A stretch of 54,386 bases of DNA from the NCBI GenBank assembly GCA_049318625.1, contig JBMOGA010000020.1:1-54386 (forward strand), written 5' to 3'. The notes beneath the pieces were generated by a model, which had not been told where the DNA came from, made no database searches, and worked only from the letters and a program-made list of their open reading frames with translations. The stretch is from JBMOGA01 sp049318625 (GTDB lineage Bacteria > Pseudomonadota > Alphaproteobacteria > Rhizobiales > Hyphomicrobiaceae). The number at the start of each line of letters is the position of its first letter. Within the stretch, counting starts at the first letter, position 1. Positions 17,679 through 25,321 of this stretch are shown piece after piece. Both the position numbers and the translations under genes were made by a program.

Positions 17679-17824
17679 GGGTTGCGCCTGTCCTTGAGCT
17701 CTTGATAGTGGTCAGCGATGGCGTCGACCCACCAGATCAGGCGGTCGATCGGCATCCTCTGGATCTCCTCCATCGAGATGCCGAATTCGGCCACGAGCCG
17801 CGCTGCCACCAGCCTCAGTTTCCC
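17675..17824 (-). CDS. Tail assembly chaperone -1 frameshift extension (GT-type)
   Basis: No start codon in usual context. A frame of 47 codons beginning LRLVAARLVAEFGISMEEIQ and ending KDRRNP is reached only by -1 slippage at GGGAAAC (17818-17824), right before the zero-frame stop. It contains the short helical RLIWWVDAIADHYQ type of sequence known for second tail chaperones. Its stop overlaps the tape measure start. The fused product would match the conserved lambda G/GT strategy. Confidence 0.75.
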   Translation of the reverse strand, partial: GKLRLVAARLVAEFGISMEEIQRMPIDRLIWWVDAIADHYQELKDRRNP

Positions 17825-18191
17825 GCGTCGAGATTCCCGACGAGGGCGGACACTTCGCGGAAGACCTTGCGGGCGTCAGCGAGATCGAGGCGCGCGAGAG
17901 TTGCCATCGGCAGCCCGGAGAGGCGTTGGATCCATGCGCCGACGCGGTCCGGGCGAACGTTGACGCGAGCCGCACCTGGTTCGCCGCGGGCCATGGCCGC
18001 CGGGTCGATGACGGTCGTCTCGTGGATGTCCCCTTCGCATTCCATCCAGTCGAGGAACACGGGGCGGCGGAGCTCGATGACGGTGATGTCGCCGTTGTGG
18101 CCGGGGATCGGCCGAGACAGCGAGATCGTCGCAACGATCTCGCGCGCGGGGCTGCAGGTGGTGTCGGGCGGTTGCCCTGCATGTTCATCAT
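17815..18191 (-). CDS. Mu Gp41-type tail assembly chaperone, with apparent frame break near the start
   Basis: The conserved protein is read in the frame giving IVATISLSRPIPGHNGDITV, then IELRRPVFLDWMECEGDI and, at the end, VFREVSALVGNLDAGN. In that frame there is no ATG, GTG or TTG between an upstream TAG and the conserved part. The ATG at 18191, with a good GAGGGAAA site, opens a different frame (MMNMQGNRPT), and a one-base change near it would restore a reading MDEHAGQPPDTT. A GTG at 18060 would give only the last 81 residues. So the start is either mutated, mis-sequenced or shifted. It chaperones the tape measure during tail assembly. Confidence 0.65.
17818..17824 (-). promoter_or_regulatory. 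Programmed -1 ribosomal frameshift site GGGAAAC
   Basis: On the minus strand, G GGA AAC followed directly by TGA in the zero frame (LDAGN stop): a canonical X XXY YYZ heptamer in correct phase. Slippage by -1 opens the 47-codon frame that ends at the tape measure start. Location and design match the conserved frameshift of phage tail assembly chaperones (lambda uses GGGAAAG). Confidence 0.8.
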
Positions 18192-18236
18192 GGTCGGTTT
18201 CCCTCTAGGTTCTCAGTCGACTGACGCCGCGACGCG

Positions 18237-18599
18237 TCAGATCATGCGGTACTGGTCCGACACGACGGTCAGGCCAGAGATCTCGCCGGTTACGGAATTG
18301 CGGGAAGGCGAGCCTTCGTGGAACGCGGCCGACAGCAGGATCGACCGGCCGGTGTCTTGCTCGATCATCGAGAAATCGAACGTGCGGGACATCAGGTCCT
18401 CCATGTCGAGGCCCCGCATATCCCGGTAAGTGATCTTGACCTTGAAGGCCTTCGGCTTCACCGACCTGCCGATGGTGCCGTCCTGATTGACCACGGTCTC
18501 GACCTCGATCCGCGATCCCTCCACCTCGACGTCGGCGACGGGGTGGTAGGTGACGCCGTCGAGAGTGATGGACACGCGGCCGCCGACTGTTCGGCTCAT
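18237..18599 (-). CDS. Tail tube protein (Mu GpM-like)
   Basis: 120 aa beta-rich protein: GGRVSITLDGVTYHP, EVETVVNQDGTIGRSVKPKA, FDFSMIEQDTGRSILLSAAF, typical of the GpM tail tube family. It polymerises inside the sheath. Located between sheath and chaperone genes as in Mu. The start has a GGAGG-type site. A 7-bp inverted repeat overlaps its stop codon (18221-18240). Confidence 0.88.
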   Translation of the reverse strand: MSRTVGGRVSITLDGVTYHPVADVEVEGSRIEVETVVNQDGTIGRSVKPKAFKVKITYRDMRGLDMEDLMSRTFDFSMIEQDTGRSILLSAAFHEGSPSRNSVTGEISGLTVVSDQYRMI

Positions 18600-18624
18600 G
18601 GGGGGATCCTCCGTTTTGCGATGG

Positions 18625-18655
18625 TAGGAAGGGCGCCGCTACGAGACCGGCGCCC
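18625..18655 (-). terminator. Hairpin between sheath and tube genes
   Basis: GGGCGCCG (18631-18638) and CGGCGCCC (18648-18655) form a perfect 8-bp stem with a 9-base loop; on the minus strand TTCCT follows, a poor U-tract. It may be a leaky terminator or an mRNA processing or stability element, followed by the GGAGG and ATG of the tube gene. Confidence 0.5.
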
Positions 18656-18665
18656 GATCTGATCG

Positions 18666-20177
18666 TCAGGCCGCGAGCGCGGTCTGGCGCGACAGCTGCA
18701 TGTAGTTGACGGCCGCCGCGGCAACGATGCGGAGCTGGTTGACGTGATCCAGCTTCATGCCGACGTTCACGCGATTGGCGTCGGTGGCGTCCCGCTCGAC
18801 CACGAGCGACTGCACGAAAGCCCCGATGTTCTCGAAGACGCCCTCGTCGCGAACCAACTTCGAGTAGGCGTGGATCACCGTGTTCTTGATGTCGGCCGGC
18901 GTCACGATCTGCGGCAGCCCGCCGGGGTTGTCGTCGGCGAGGGCCTGGCGGGCGTGCTTCGAGGTGACCTCGGTGCGGATGTACCGGATCCCGTACATCG
19001 ACTGCGCCATGGTCTCGACGTCGAGGTACGTCCAGTCGGGGTCGCCCCAGGCGTTCGACTGGTAGGTGGTGGTGACGCGGTCGATCGCGACCGACCCGTC
19101 ACGGCGCACGTGATAGCCGGAGATCCCGTCGTAGTAGAGCGTCTGACGGTCCGACATCGTGAGCCGGTCGGAGATGAGGCGCGGACCGGTGATCCCCTGC
19201 AGCACGAGCGTCTGCAGCGGGCGCGACAGCTCGGGCGCGTCCTGCAGGTGTTGGGCTGCGATGGCTGCGAGCGCGGCGCCGACCTCGTAGGGCATCGAGC
19301 GGAACTTCCGGCACGGGAAGATGCTCAGATGCTGGTTGTTCAGGCTGTTGCCGAGCGTCGACAGGCTGCCGACGCTCCCCGTCGACGTGGCGAAGCAGTG
19401 CCCATAGATCTGCTTGGCCCAGCTCCATCGCCCGTTGACGTCGTTCAGCAGATCGCCGATCGCGCCGATGTTGGTGGCGTCGGTGTAGGGCATCACCATC
19501 CAGTCGAACTCGTCGTCGCCGAGGTTGGCCAGCGCACTGGCGATCGTCGGGTCGCCGGCGCCGTTGGCCATGGCCGTTACGGTCAGCAGATCGGCGCCGA
19601 GCGGACCATCCTCGGTCACGACACCCGCCTCGATGATGACGTCGTTGCCGAGCGTACCTTTGTGCCGCGCCGTGAGGTCGACCTCGTAGTTGTTGGTGCC
19701 GTTGACGGCCGCAGTGACCGGCAGACCGCTCTCGGCGTTGATGGCGGCCGTGAGCGCCGTGGCGATCGTCGCCCGGGTGTCGCTGGTCAGCACGGCGATC
19801 CGAATGCGGCGGCCGGCGATGTAGACGGTGAGCACCTGCGGGAAGGTGAGAGACGGGGCGGCGACCGCGATCTTGCCGGTGGCCGCGACGCCGGCGCCGG
19901 CGTCGGCCAGGGGGAGGGCCCAGATCTCCTGAATGGGGGCGTTGGCGCGGGCCTTGTTCCACATCGCGGTCAGCATCGACTCGACGCCGAACAGCTCGCC
20001 GGCGCTGCCGTCCCGCACCAGCACCGGCTGATTGGCGGTCGCCGACCCGGCCGCCAGTTTCTGGCCGATCAGCAGCAGACGGGCGTTCTGTTGGTACGGT
20101 GTGCCGCCGGGCTGGAATTCCGCATAGAAGAACGGCACGCGGATGTTGCCGGGAATGTTGTTGAACAGGACGCCCAT
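18666..20177 (-). CDS. Contractile tail sheath protein (Mu GpL-like)
   Basis: 503 aa. N-terminus IPGNIRVPFFYAEF with NARLLLIGQK and LFGVESMLTAMWNKARANAP are GpL-family hallmarks; the C-terminal domain (QIVTPADIKNTVIHAYSKL, GAFVQSLVVERDATDANRVN) is the conserved sheath interlocking part. It builds the sheath that contracts to drive the tube through the envelope. Confidence 0.92.
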   Translation of the reverse strand: MGVLFNNIPGNIRVPFFYAEFQPGGTPYQQNARLLLIGQKLAAGSATANQPVLVRDGSAGELFGVESMLTAMWNKARANAPIQEIWALPLADAGAGVAATGKIAVAAPSLTFPQVLTVYIAGRRIRIAVLTSDTRATIATALTAAINAESGLPVTAAVNGTNNYEVDLTARHKGTLGNDVIIEAGVVTEDGPLGADLLTVTAMANGAGDPTIASALANLGDDEFDWMVMPYTDATNIGAIGDLLNDVNGRWSWAKQIYGHCFATSTGSVGSLSTLGNSLNNQHLSIFPCRKFRSMPYEVGAALAAIAAQHLQDAPELSRPLQTLVLQGITGPRLISDRLTMSDRQTLYYDGISGYHVRRDGSVAIDRVTTTYQSNAWGDPDWTYLDVETMAQSMYGIRYIRTEVTSKHARQALADDNPGGLPQIVTPADIKNTVIHAYSKLVRDEGVFENIGAFVQSLVVERDATDANRVNVGMKLDHVNQLRIVAAAAVNYMQLSRQTALAA

Positions 20178-20215
20178 CGTGCTGGTCTCCTAGGCGGTTG
20201 CGGGGTGTGTTGGGG

Positions 20216-20407
20216 TCAGGCCTTCGGCTTTTTGACCGGTGCCGGCTGAGAGTCGGGGACGGCTACGACGTCGCCGTCGCGGAGCCGGGCGCGCCAATAC
20301 TGATCGAGAGGCACAACCTGCCCCTCTTCCGGCAGGTGGGCGAAGCCGCGCTCGGGCATGCGGATCTTGAGCCCGGCCGCCGGCCGGACGAACATGGTCT
20401 CTTGCAT
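20216..20407 (-). CDS. DUF2635 family protein (Mu Gp38 position)
   Basis: 63 aa: MFVRPAAGLKIRMPERGFAHLPEEG then PLDQYWRARLRDGDV is the full DUF2635 pattern. Found just before the sheath gene in Mu-like phages; probably a small tail assembly protein. Lys/Pro-rich C-terminus. Confidence 0.8.
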   Translation of the reverse strand: MQETMFVRPAAGLKIRMPERGFAHLPEEGQVVPLDQYWRARLRDGDVVAVPDSQPAPVKKPKA

Positions 20408-20418
20408 CGTAGGTCTCC

Positions 20419-21243
20419 TCAGGAAGTCGGCAGATCGGCTTGCGCGACGCCGGCGGCGCGCGGGCCGCGAGCGACGTTGGCGTTGTTCTTCACGGCCTGG
20501 TCGGACTCGATGAACCGAACCCGCTCGAGATCCGGCAGCACGATCGGGCCGAGCCCGTTGGCGTTGTTCAGAAGCAGGTCCTCGATCGCTTGCGCGCTCG
20601 CTGCGTAGGGCCCGTCGGCCGCGATGATCGCGGTCAGCAGCGGCCCGAGCGGCGCTGGCAGGGTCGGGGTGATGGTCGGGGGCGTGTTGCTCGGCGACGA
20701 TGTGGTGATAACGGTCGGATCGTCTTCGAGCGGCAGAGCGACGGTGCAGACGATCTGCCGGGCGGCCAAGCGGATCTGCGCCTCACGCTCGATGAACCGG
20801 CTCGATTGCCACGACTCGATCCGGCGGGCGACCTTGTTGAGCTCGCGGCCCCACGTCGACCGGCCGTCGCGGAACACCCGCTCGATCTGCGCTTCGAACA
20901 GATCGAGCGCGGCGTCGAGTTCGGGCTCGGTCTGCGGCAGCGACGTTGTCCAGATCTCCGTGCCTTCGATCTGTTCTCCCACCATGCCGAGCGAGATCTC
21001 GATGGTCAGCGATACGCGGCGCTCGAAGGGTGGGCCGCCGTTGTTGGAGCTGATCGAGTCGCCCTTCTCGTCGTCGGTGTAGACGACGATCATCGGCACC
21101 AGGTCGCCGGGGTTGACGCCGGCGATGGGATCCTGTCGGCTGTCGAACACCCGGTCGCCGGCCAGCGTCGGAAACGGCGATTGATACCCGTTCGACAGCG
21201 CCATCGTGGTGGCGATCCGAAGTGCGGTGCGGGCGAGGCTCAT
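20419..21243 (-). CDS. Mu Gp37-like tail completion protein
   Basis: 274 aa from the ATG at 21243, which overlaps the upstream stop (ATGA); the open frame reaches further upstream but only as a shadow. MSLARTALRIATTMALSNGY starts the protein; LVPMIVVYTDDEKGD and RRVSLTIEISLGM fit the Gp37 family. In Mu-type phages this gene lies at the head-tail boundary and probably caps the tail tube. Confidence 0.7.
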   Translation of the reverse strand: MSLARTALRIATTMALSNGYQSPFPTLAGDRVFDSRQDPIAGVNPGDLVPMIVVYTDDEKGDSISSNNGGPPFERRVSLTIEISLGMVGEQIEGTEIWTTSLPQTEPELDAALDLFEAQIERVFRDGRSTWGRELNKVARRIESWQSSRFIEREAQIRLAARQIVCTVALPLEDDPTVITTSSPSNTPPTITPTLPAPLGPLLTAIIAADGPYAASAQAIEDLLLNNANGLGPIVLPDLERVRFIESDQAVKNNANVARGPRAAGVAQADLPTS

Positions 21244-21644
21244 GCGATGTCCTGCTTCACGAGGATGACGCGCAGCGCGTACCGCTGCTCGGCGTCGAGC
21301 TGCGGCGGGTCGGCGATCTCGAAGGTCTTGCCGCTGGCGGTGTGAACGAACCGATCGAGGTGACGGGGCGGCTGATCGGTGGCGAACTGCCGGGCATCGA
21401 CCGACAGCACGATCTTCGCCATCGCGGCGCGGGTCGCGGTTCTCTCCTCGGCGCCGAGCGACTTGGAGCGGAACGGGTCGTCGGTGAGGATCCCGGTCAC
21501 GGTGCGCACTGCGCGGGTGGCGTCGACGGATCGCCGGCCGCCGCCGGGAGCGGCTCCCATGGGGCGGAACTCGAAGGCCTCGCCGAACTGCGAGTCGCAG
21601 GCCGTCGAGAGACGGTTCTCGAGGGCGGCAAACAGCGAAGCCAT
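21240..21644 (-). CDS. Head-tail joining protein
   Basis: 134 aa. VRTVTGILTDDPF, RTATRAAMAKIVLSVDAR and a C-terminal strand set (FEIADPPQLDAEQRYALRVILVK) resemble lambda gpFII-like connectors. Located between capsid and tail genes, as expected for an attachment protein. Coupled to neighbours by ATGA overlap and by a shared base. Confidence 0.6.
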   Translation of the reverse strand: MASLFAALENRLSTACDSQFGEAFEFRPMGAAPGGGRRSVDATRAVRTVTGILTDDPFRSKSLGAEERTATRAAMAKIVLSVDARQFATDQPPRHLDRFVHTASGKTFEIADPPQLDAEQRYALRVILVKQDIA

Positions 21645-22033
21645 CAGGATCTCGGCTTGCGCGGGGCGCGCGGCACCCGGGAGACTGCCGGCTTCGGCGG
21701 CGGCGCCTGGTCGGCAACCGGCGCCAGCGGCTGGTAGGCCTTGAGGATGTCGCTATCGCTGGCGGTCACGATGGCGGCCGCCTCGGCGCGCAGCTGCTCG
21801 ACGAACGCGGTGTGCTCGACGGGTGGCGGTGATGGGGGTTTCGGCTTCGCGGCCTCGAGCTCGGCCAGCTGCTCGGCGTTCAACGTGGTGACGGGGGCGG
21901 CGGCGCCGGCGGCGATCGCGGCCGCTGCAATGTCGATCGGAACTTCGCCGAGCCAGTGCTGTGGGAACTCGCGATTGACGTCGCCACGGGCGTCGAGCGG
22001 GAACACCCATCGCTGCGAGAACTTGATGATCAT
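21644..22033 (-). CDS. Small head-region protein, unknown
   Basis: 129 aa. N-terminus MIIKFSQRWVFPLDARGD, then an Ala-rich middle and Pro/Lys/Arg-rich tail (PPPKPAVSRVPRAPRKPRS), likely disordered. Comparable in position to small proteins between capsid and joining genes in lambda-like heads. Start has GAGGG five bases upstream and follows a terminator-like hairpin. Confidence 0.6.
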   Translation of the reverse strand: MIIKFSQRWVFPLDARGDVNREFPQHWLGEVPIDIAAAAIAAGAAAPVTTLNAEQLAELEAAKPKPPSPPPVEHTAFVEQLRAEAAAIVTASDSDILKAYQPLAPVADQAPPPKPAVSRVPRAPRKPRS

Positions 22034-22049
22034 CGGGCCCTCGGAATTG

Positions 22050-22075
22050 AAAAGGCCCGGCGCGCTGGCCGGGCC
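22050..22075 (-). terminator. Intrinsic terminator-like hairpin after the major capsid gene
   Basis: GGCCCGGC (22054-22061) and GCCGGGCC (22068-22075), 6-base loop, followed on the minus strand by TTTTC, then GAGGG and the next ATG within about 20 bases. Probably attenuates transcription after the most highly needed head protein while leaving some read-through to tail genes. Confidence 0.75.
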
Positions 22076-22103
22076 TCGATGTCAGGATCCGCTATGCGGA
22101 CGA

Positions 22104-23141
22104 TCAGTTCGAGCTGCCGGTGTGGCCACGCACCAGCAACGCCGGCCGCTTCCAGATCGGCAGCATCGCCGACTGCGTGTGCAACATCAGGCCGCGGTTG
22201 AGATCGACCGGGGCGCTCTTCGCATAATAGAGCTGGCCCGGCATGTTGAGGGCCTCGAGGAAGTCGCCCGGCGCTGCGTACGACGATGCCGAGGTCATGG
22301 TTCCGAGCGGGAAGAACCGGGCGTCGCCGGCCGGGATGAACTTCCGGGTCGTGGCGGTGCCGTCGGCGTTCTTGGCGCTGGCCGAGCCGCGGTACTCGAT
22401 CCAGAGAACACCCTGGTGACCGAAGGCCGGCCTGGCGTCGTCGATGTTCGGGTTGAGCCGCATCATCGCAGCGGACGCATTGTACGCCGCTTTAACGTCG
22501 GTATCCTCGAGCATCGCATCATAGAACTCGGGCGAGCAGAGCGCGGCGACTCCGGTCATGGTCTCGCCGTGGAGATTGTCCTCGATGTGCCGCTTGACCT
22601 CGCGAGTGTACTGATTGAACGACGAGGCGCCGCCGAACGGCACCGCTTTCTGCGTGACACCGAACTCGGTGAACAGGTCGATCAGCGTGGTCCCATCGCT
22701 GTCGAGCACGACGCCAGACAGCGCCCCGATGCGGCGCCATTCGTGGGTCAGCTGATGCTTGAGCGCCTGCGTGAGCAGCCGGCGACCGACGGCATCCTCG
22801 AGCATCATTGGCGCTTTCGAGCCGAAGGCGACGAGGTTCATGAGGTCGGGCACGGTGATGAGGTCTTCGTGGGCCGACATCGGAACTTCGAACAGCTTCC
22901 GCTTGCGGCGGCCTTCGGAGCCCTTGCTCGCCGGCGCGCCGCGGTCGGTCACGGGCAACAGGTTGACGACCATGTTGTCGATCTCGAGAGCGACGTAGGT
23001 CTGCGCCAGCGGCTCGGGATTGCCGAAGATCCCAAGGTTCGTCACGAGGCTGTACATGTTGGGAATGTCCACCATCACGGTGGTGAGCTCCTCCGCCGAG
23101 AACTCTCGGTCGGTGAAGCCGTTGATCGTCAAGACGCTCAT
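22104..23141 (-). CDS. Major capsid protein, lambda gpE family
   Basis: 345 aa, the size expected for the family. Typical segments: TDREFSAEELTTVMVDIPNM, RKLFEVPMSAHEDLITVPD, the helix MMLEDAVGRRLLTQALKHQ, and CSPEFYDAMLED, with C-terminal ALNMPGQLYYAKSAPV. HK97-fold shell protein forming the icosahedral head. Follows the decoration gene as in lambda. Confidence 0.92.
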   Translation of the reverse strand: MSVLTINGFTDREFSAEELTTVMVDIPNMYSLVTNLGIFGNPEPLAQTYVALEIDNMVVNLLPVTDRGAPASKGSEGRRKRKLFEVPMSAHEDLITVPDLMNLVAFGSKAPMMLEDAVGRRLLTQALKHQLTHEWRRIGALSGVVLDSDGTTLIDLFTEFGVTQKAVPFGGASSFNQYTREVKRHIEDNLHGETMTGVAALCSPEFYDAMLEDTDVKAAYNASAAMMRLNPNIDDARPAFGHQGVLWIEYRGSASAKNADGTATTRKFIPAGDARFFPLGTMTSASSYAAPGDFLEALNMPGQLYYAKSAPVDLNRGLMLHTQSAMLPIWKRPALLVRGHTGSSN

Positions 23142-23199
23142 GGAGTGTGGTCCTCAGATTGGATGATGCGGAGAGCTCGCCGGCGGGCGAGCCGGCTGA

Positions 23200-23883
23200 T
23201 CAGTGGCCTTCGCGCGTGACAATGCCCGAGGTCTTGAGTTGGTCGATCTTGGCGTTCTTCTTGCCGAGCGTGTCGACGGAAGAGTGCCAGACCAGGCCGT
23301 GACGGCTGACCTCGGCAGGACCACGCACCACGACCACGGCCGACTTGTCGGCGCTGGTCGCATCGACTTTCTCGAGGAGGACGGCGCGGGCGATCTCGGA
23401 GCCGTCGACGGCCGTGTTGGGGCAATGGGCCCACTTGAGCGAGCCGGCGGCGACCGTGATGTCGAACCCGTCACCGACGATGAAGTCCGAGGCGCCGTCC
23501 GCTATCGCGAACTTGATCCCGGTCGCGAACGTTGCGGCGACGGCGACGTCGCCGATCACCAGGCCGTCGGGATCCGTGACGCGGAACGTCCCGCCGTTGG
23601 CCGCGGCCGTGATGCAGCGCACCGTGTACACGCCGGCCTTGGCGGCGGCGAGGACCGGGGTCGTGACATCAAGGGTTAGCGCACCGTTGCCGGTGTTGCC
23701 GCCGGCCTTGGCGGCGCTGGTAGCGGCGCCCTTGGTGATCTGGCCGAGCACGCTGCCGATCCCTAGAACGCCGGCGCCCGAGGCGATGACGATTTGTTCG
23801 CGGTTGTACGTGCCGACTTCGAACTTCAATACGTCGGAGACCCGAGCGGGCTCATCGAACGTCAGTGTGCGCAGAGCCGTCAT
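23200..23883 (-). CDS. Head decoration protein, gpD-like
   Basis: 227 aa from the ATG at 23883 (TGATG overlap with the protease stop). Longer than lambda gpD. PARVSDVLKFEVGTYNREQI and a C-terminal RAVLLEKVDATSADKSAVVV, VRGPAEVSRHGLVW, give the gpD pattern; an extra beta domain (VYTVRCITAAANGGTFRVTD) lies between. Stabilises the expanded capsid. Confidence 0.85.
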   Translation of the reverse strand: MTALRTLTFDEPARVSDVLKFEVGTYNREQIVIASGAGVLGIGSVLGQITKGAATSAAKAGGNTGNGALTLDVTTPVLAAAKAGVYTVRCITAAANGGTFRVTDPDGLVIGDVAVAATFATGIKFAIADGASDFIVGDGFDITVAAGSLKWAHCPNTAVDGSEIARAVLLEKVDATSADKSAVVVVRGPAEVSRHGLVWHSSVDTLGKKNAKIDQLKTSGIVTREGH

Positions 23884-25319
23884 CAACGGGCCTCCTTCTT
23901 TGCCAAGTTTGCAGTCATCTTCTGCATCCGGACGCCGAGCGTCGACTTGTACTCGGATGTCTGAGCCTCGCCCTGATGGGCGACTTTCGGGTTGCCACCG
24001 GCTGCGGCAACGATGTTGTAGAAGCCCTGCCGCACTGCCAGGTCGGAGGCGGTGCCAGATTGAGCGGCGGCTTCGAGCGGCGCTTCCTTGAGGACGGCGG
24101 CCGCCTGGTCGACAGGGAGATCGGTGCCGAGAGCGAGGATCTGCGCCTGCCGCTGCCGGCCCTGCGCGTCGGCGTGCGTGAGGATGCCCTTGACGCGGGC
24201 GCGCTCTTCGGTCCGGCCGCGATCGTAGGCGGCGGCCGGGGTTTCCGGAGCCTCGGCCGCGACGGGCGTCTGCGCCGGCGGCGCCGGGGGCTCGATCGGC
24301 TTGGCCGCTGCAGCGGCGATGGTCTCCGCCACACCCGACCGCAGCGTGTCGACGGCCGCGTCGAACTCGGCCAGCGACATGCCGGCCCAACCGTTGCCCG
24401 CATCGTTGGCGGCAGGCTCGCCGATCTTCAGGTTCACTGATCGTGCTCCGTTTGTAGTGCGGGCGACTGCCCGCGGTTTCTGAACTCGGGACTCGACTGC
24501 CGCGATCACATCGTCGAACGTCGCCACTTCATCGGCGAGGCCAGCCGCAACGGCATCCTCGGCGACGAACACGCGGGCCTGCGTGTCGCGAATCTGGCGG
24601 GCGGTCAGCGGCCGGCCGCCGGCCACCAGGTCGACAAACCGGCCATAGATGGCGTCGATCCGGGCCTGGATCTCCGCCTTGAGGGAATCGGGCAGCGGGC
24701 TCAGTGAATTGCCGGCCGTTTTCTGCTCGCCGGCCTGGATGATCGACACGCGGACGCCCTGCATGGCGAGCTGCGCCGAGCGGTCGGCATGCACGTACAG
24801 CACACCGATGGACCCGACCGCGCTGTCCGGCACGGCGATAATGGAGTTGGCCTGCGAGGCGAGCGCGTAGGCGGCGCTCGCCATCATCGGATTCGCGACG
24901 GCGATCACGGGCTTGGCAGCTGCCAGCGCTTTGATCATCGCGGCGGTTTCGAACATGCCGGTGACCATTCCGCCGGGGCTGTCGACGTCGAGCACGACCG
25001 CCTTCACATCGGGGTCTGCGGCGATCGCCTTGATCACCTCCCTCAGCCCCTCGTAGGACGTCACGCCGGAACTGGCGCCGATCCACCCGCCCCGCGCGAC
25101 GAGCTCGCCGACGATCGGCAGGATCCCGACCCCGGCCGCGGTGATCCGGTAGCCCTTGGGCCGGCCGGTGCGGTCGTCGATCGCCGGCTGGCCGTGGAAT
25201 TGGCTCACGAAGGTGTGGGCGCGGCCGTCCAACGCCTGCAGGACCGCCTCGGCGGCGCCGGGCGTGATCGCGTGCACCTGGTCGTGGATCATCGACGCCA
25301 GGCGCATCAGGTGAGGCAT
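23883..25319 (-). CDS. S49 capsid protease with C-terminal scaffold (lambda gpC-type)
   Basis: 478 aa. ClpP-like S49 peptidase: VVLDVDSPGGMVTG oxyanion segment, nucleophile Ser148 in MMASAAY and general-base Lys200 in GEQKTAG. After residue about 300 the sequence is an Ala/Pro linker and a helical region (RARVKGILTHADAQGRQRQA), likely the internal scaffold. It processes portal and scaffold during prohead maturation. Confidence 0.9.
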   Translation of the reverse strand: MPHLMRLASMIHDQVHAITPGAAEAVLQALDGRAHTFVSQFHGQPAIDDRTGRPKGYRITAAGVGILPIVGELVARGGWIGASSGVTSYEGLREVIKAIAADPDVKAVVLDVDSPGGMVTGMFETAAMIKALAAAKPVIAVANPMMASAAYALASQANSIIAVPDSAVGSIGVLYVHADRSAQLAMQGVRVSIIQAGEQKTAGNSLSPLPDSLKAEIQARIDAIYGRFVDLVAGGRPLTARQIRDTQARVFVAEDAVAAGLADEVATFDDVIAAVESRVQKPRAVARTTNGARSVNLKIGEPAANDAGNGWAGMSLAEFDAAVDTLRSGVAETIAAAAAKPIEPPAPPAQTPVAAEAPETPAAAYDRGRTEERARVKGILTHADAQGRQRQAQILALGTDLPVDQAAAVLKEAPLEAAAQSGTASDLAVRQGFYNIVAAAGGNPKVAHQGEAQTSEYKSTLGVRMQKMTANLAKKEAR

Positions 25320-25321
25320 GG

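Noticed and set aside
18221..18240. CTGACGC/GCGTCAG inverted repeat at the tube gene stop
   Set aside because: Short stem overlapping coding sequence and no following T-run.
18744..20249. Long plus-strand open frame of 501 codons
   Set aside because: Shadow of the tail sheath gene, which has clear family motifs.
23175..23192. GCTCGCC-GGCG-GGCGAGC hairpin between decoration and capsid genes
   Set aside because: Perfect stem but no U-tract and no conserved leader; not strong enough to call a terminator.
21741..23219. Long plus-strand open frame of 492 codons
   Set aside because: Shadow of the capsid gene region.
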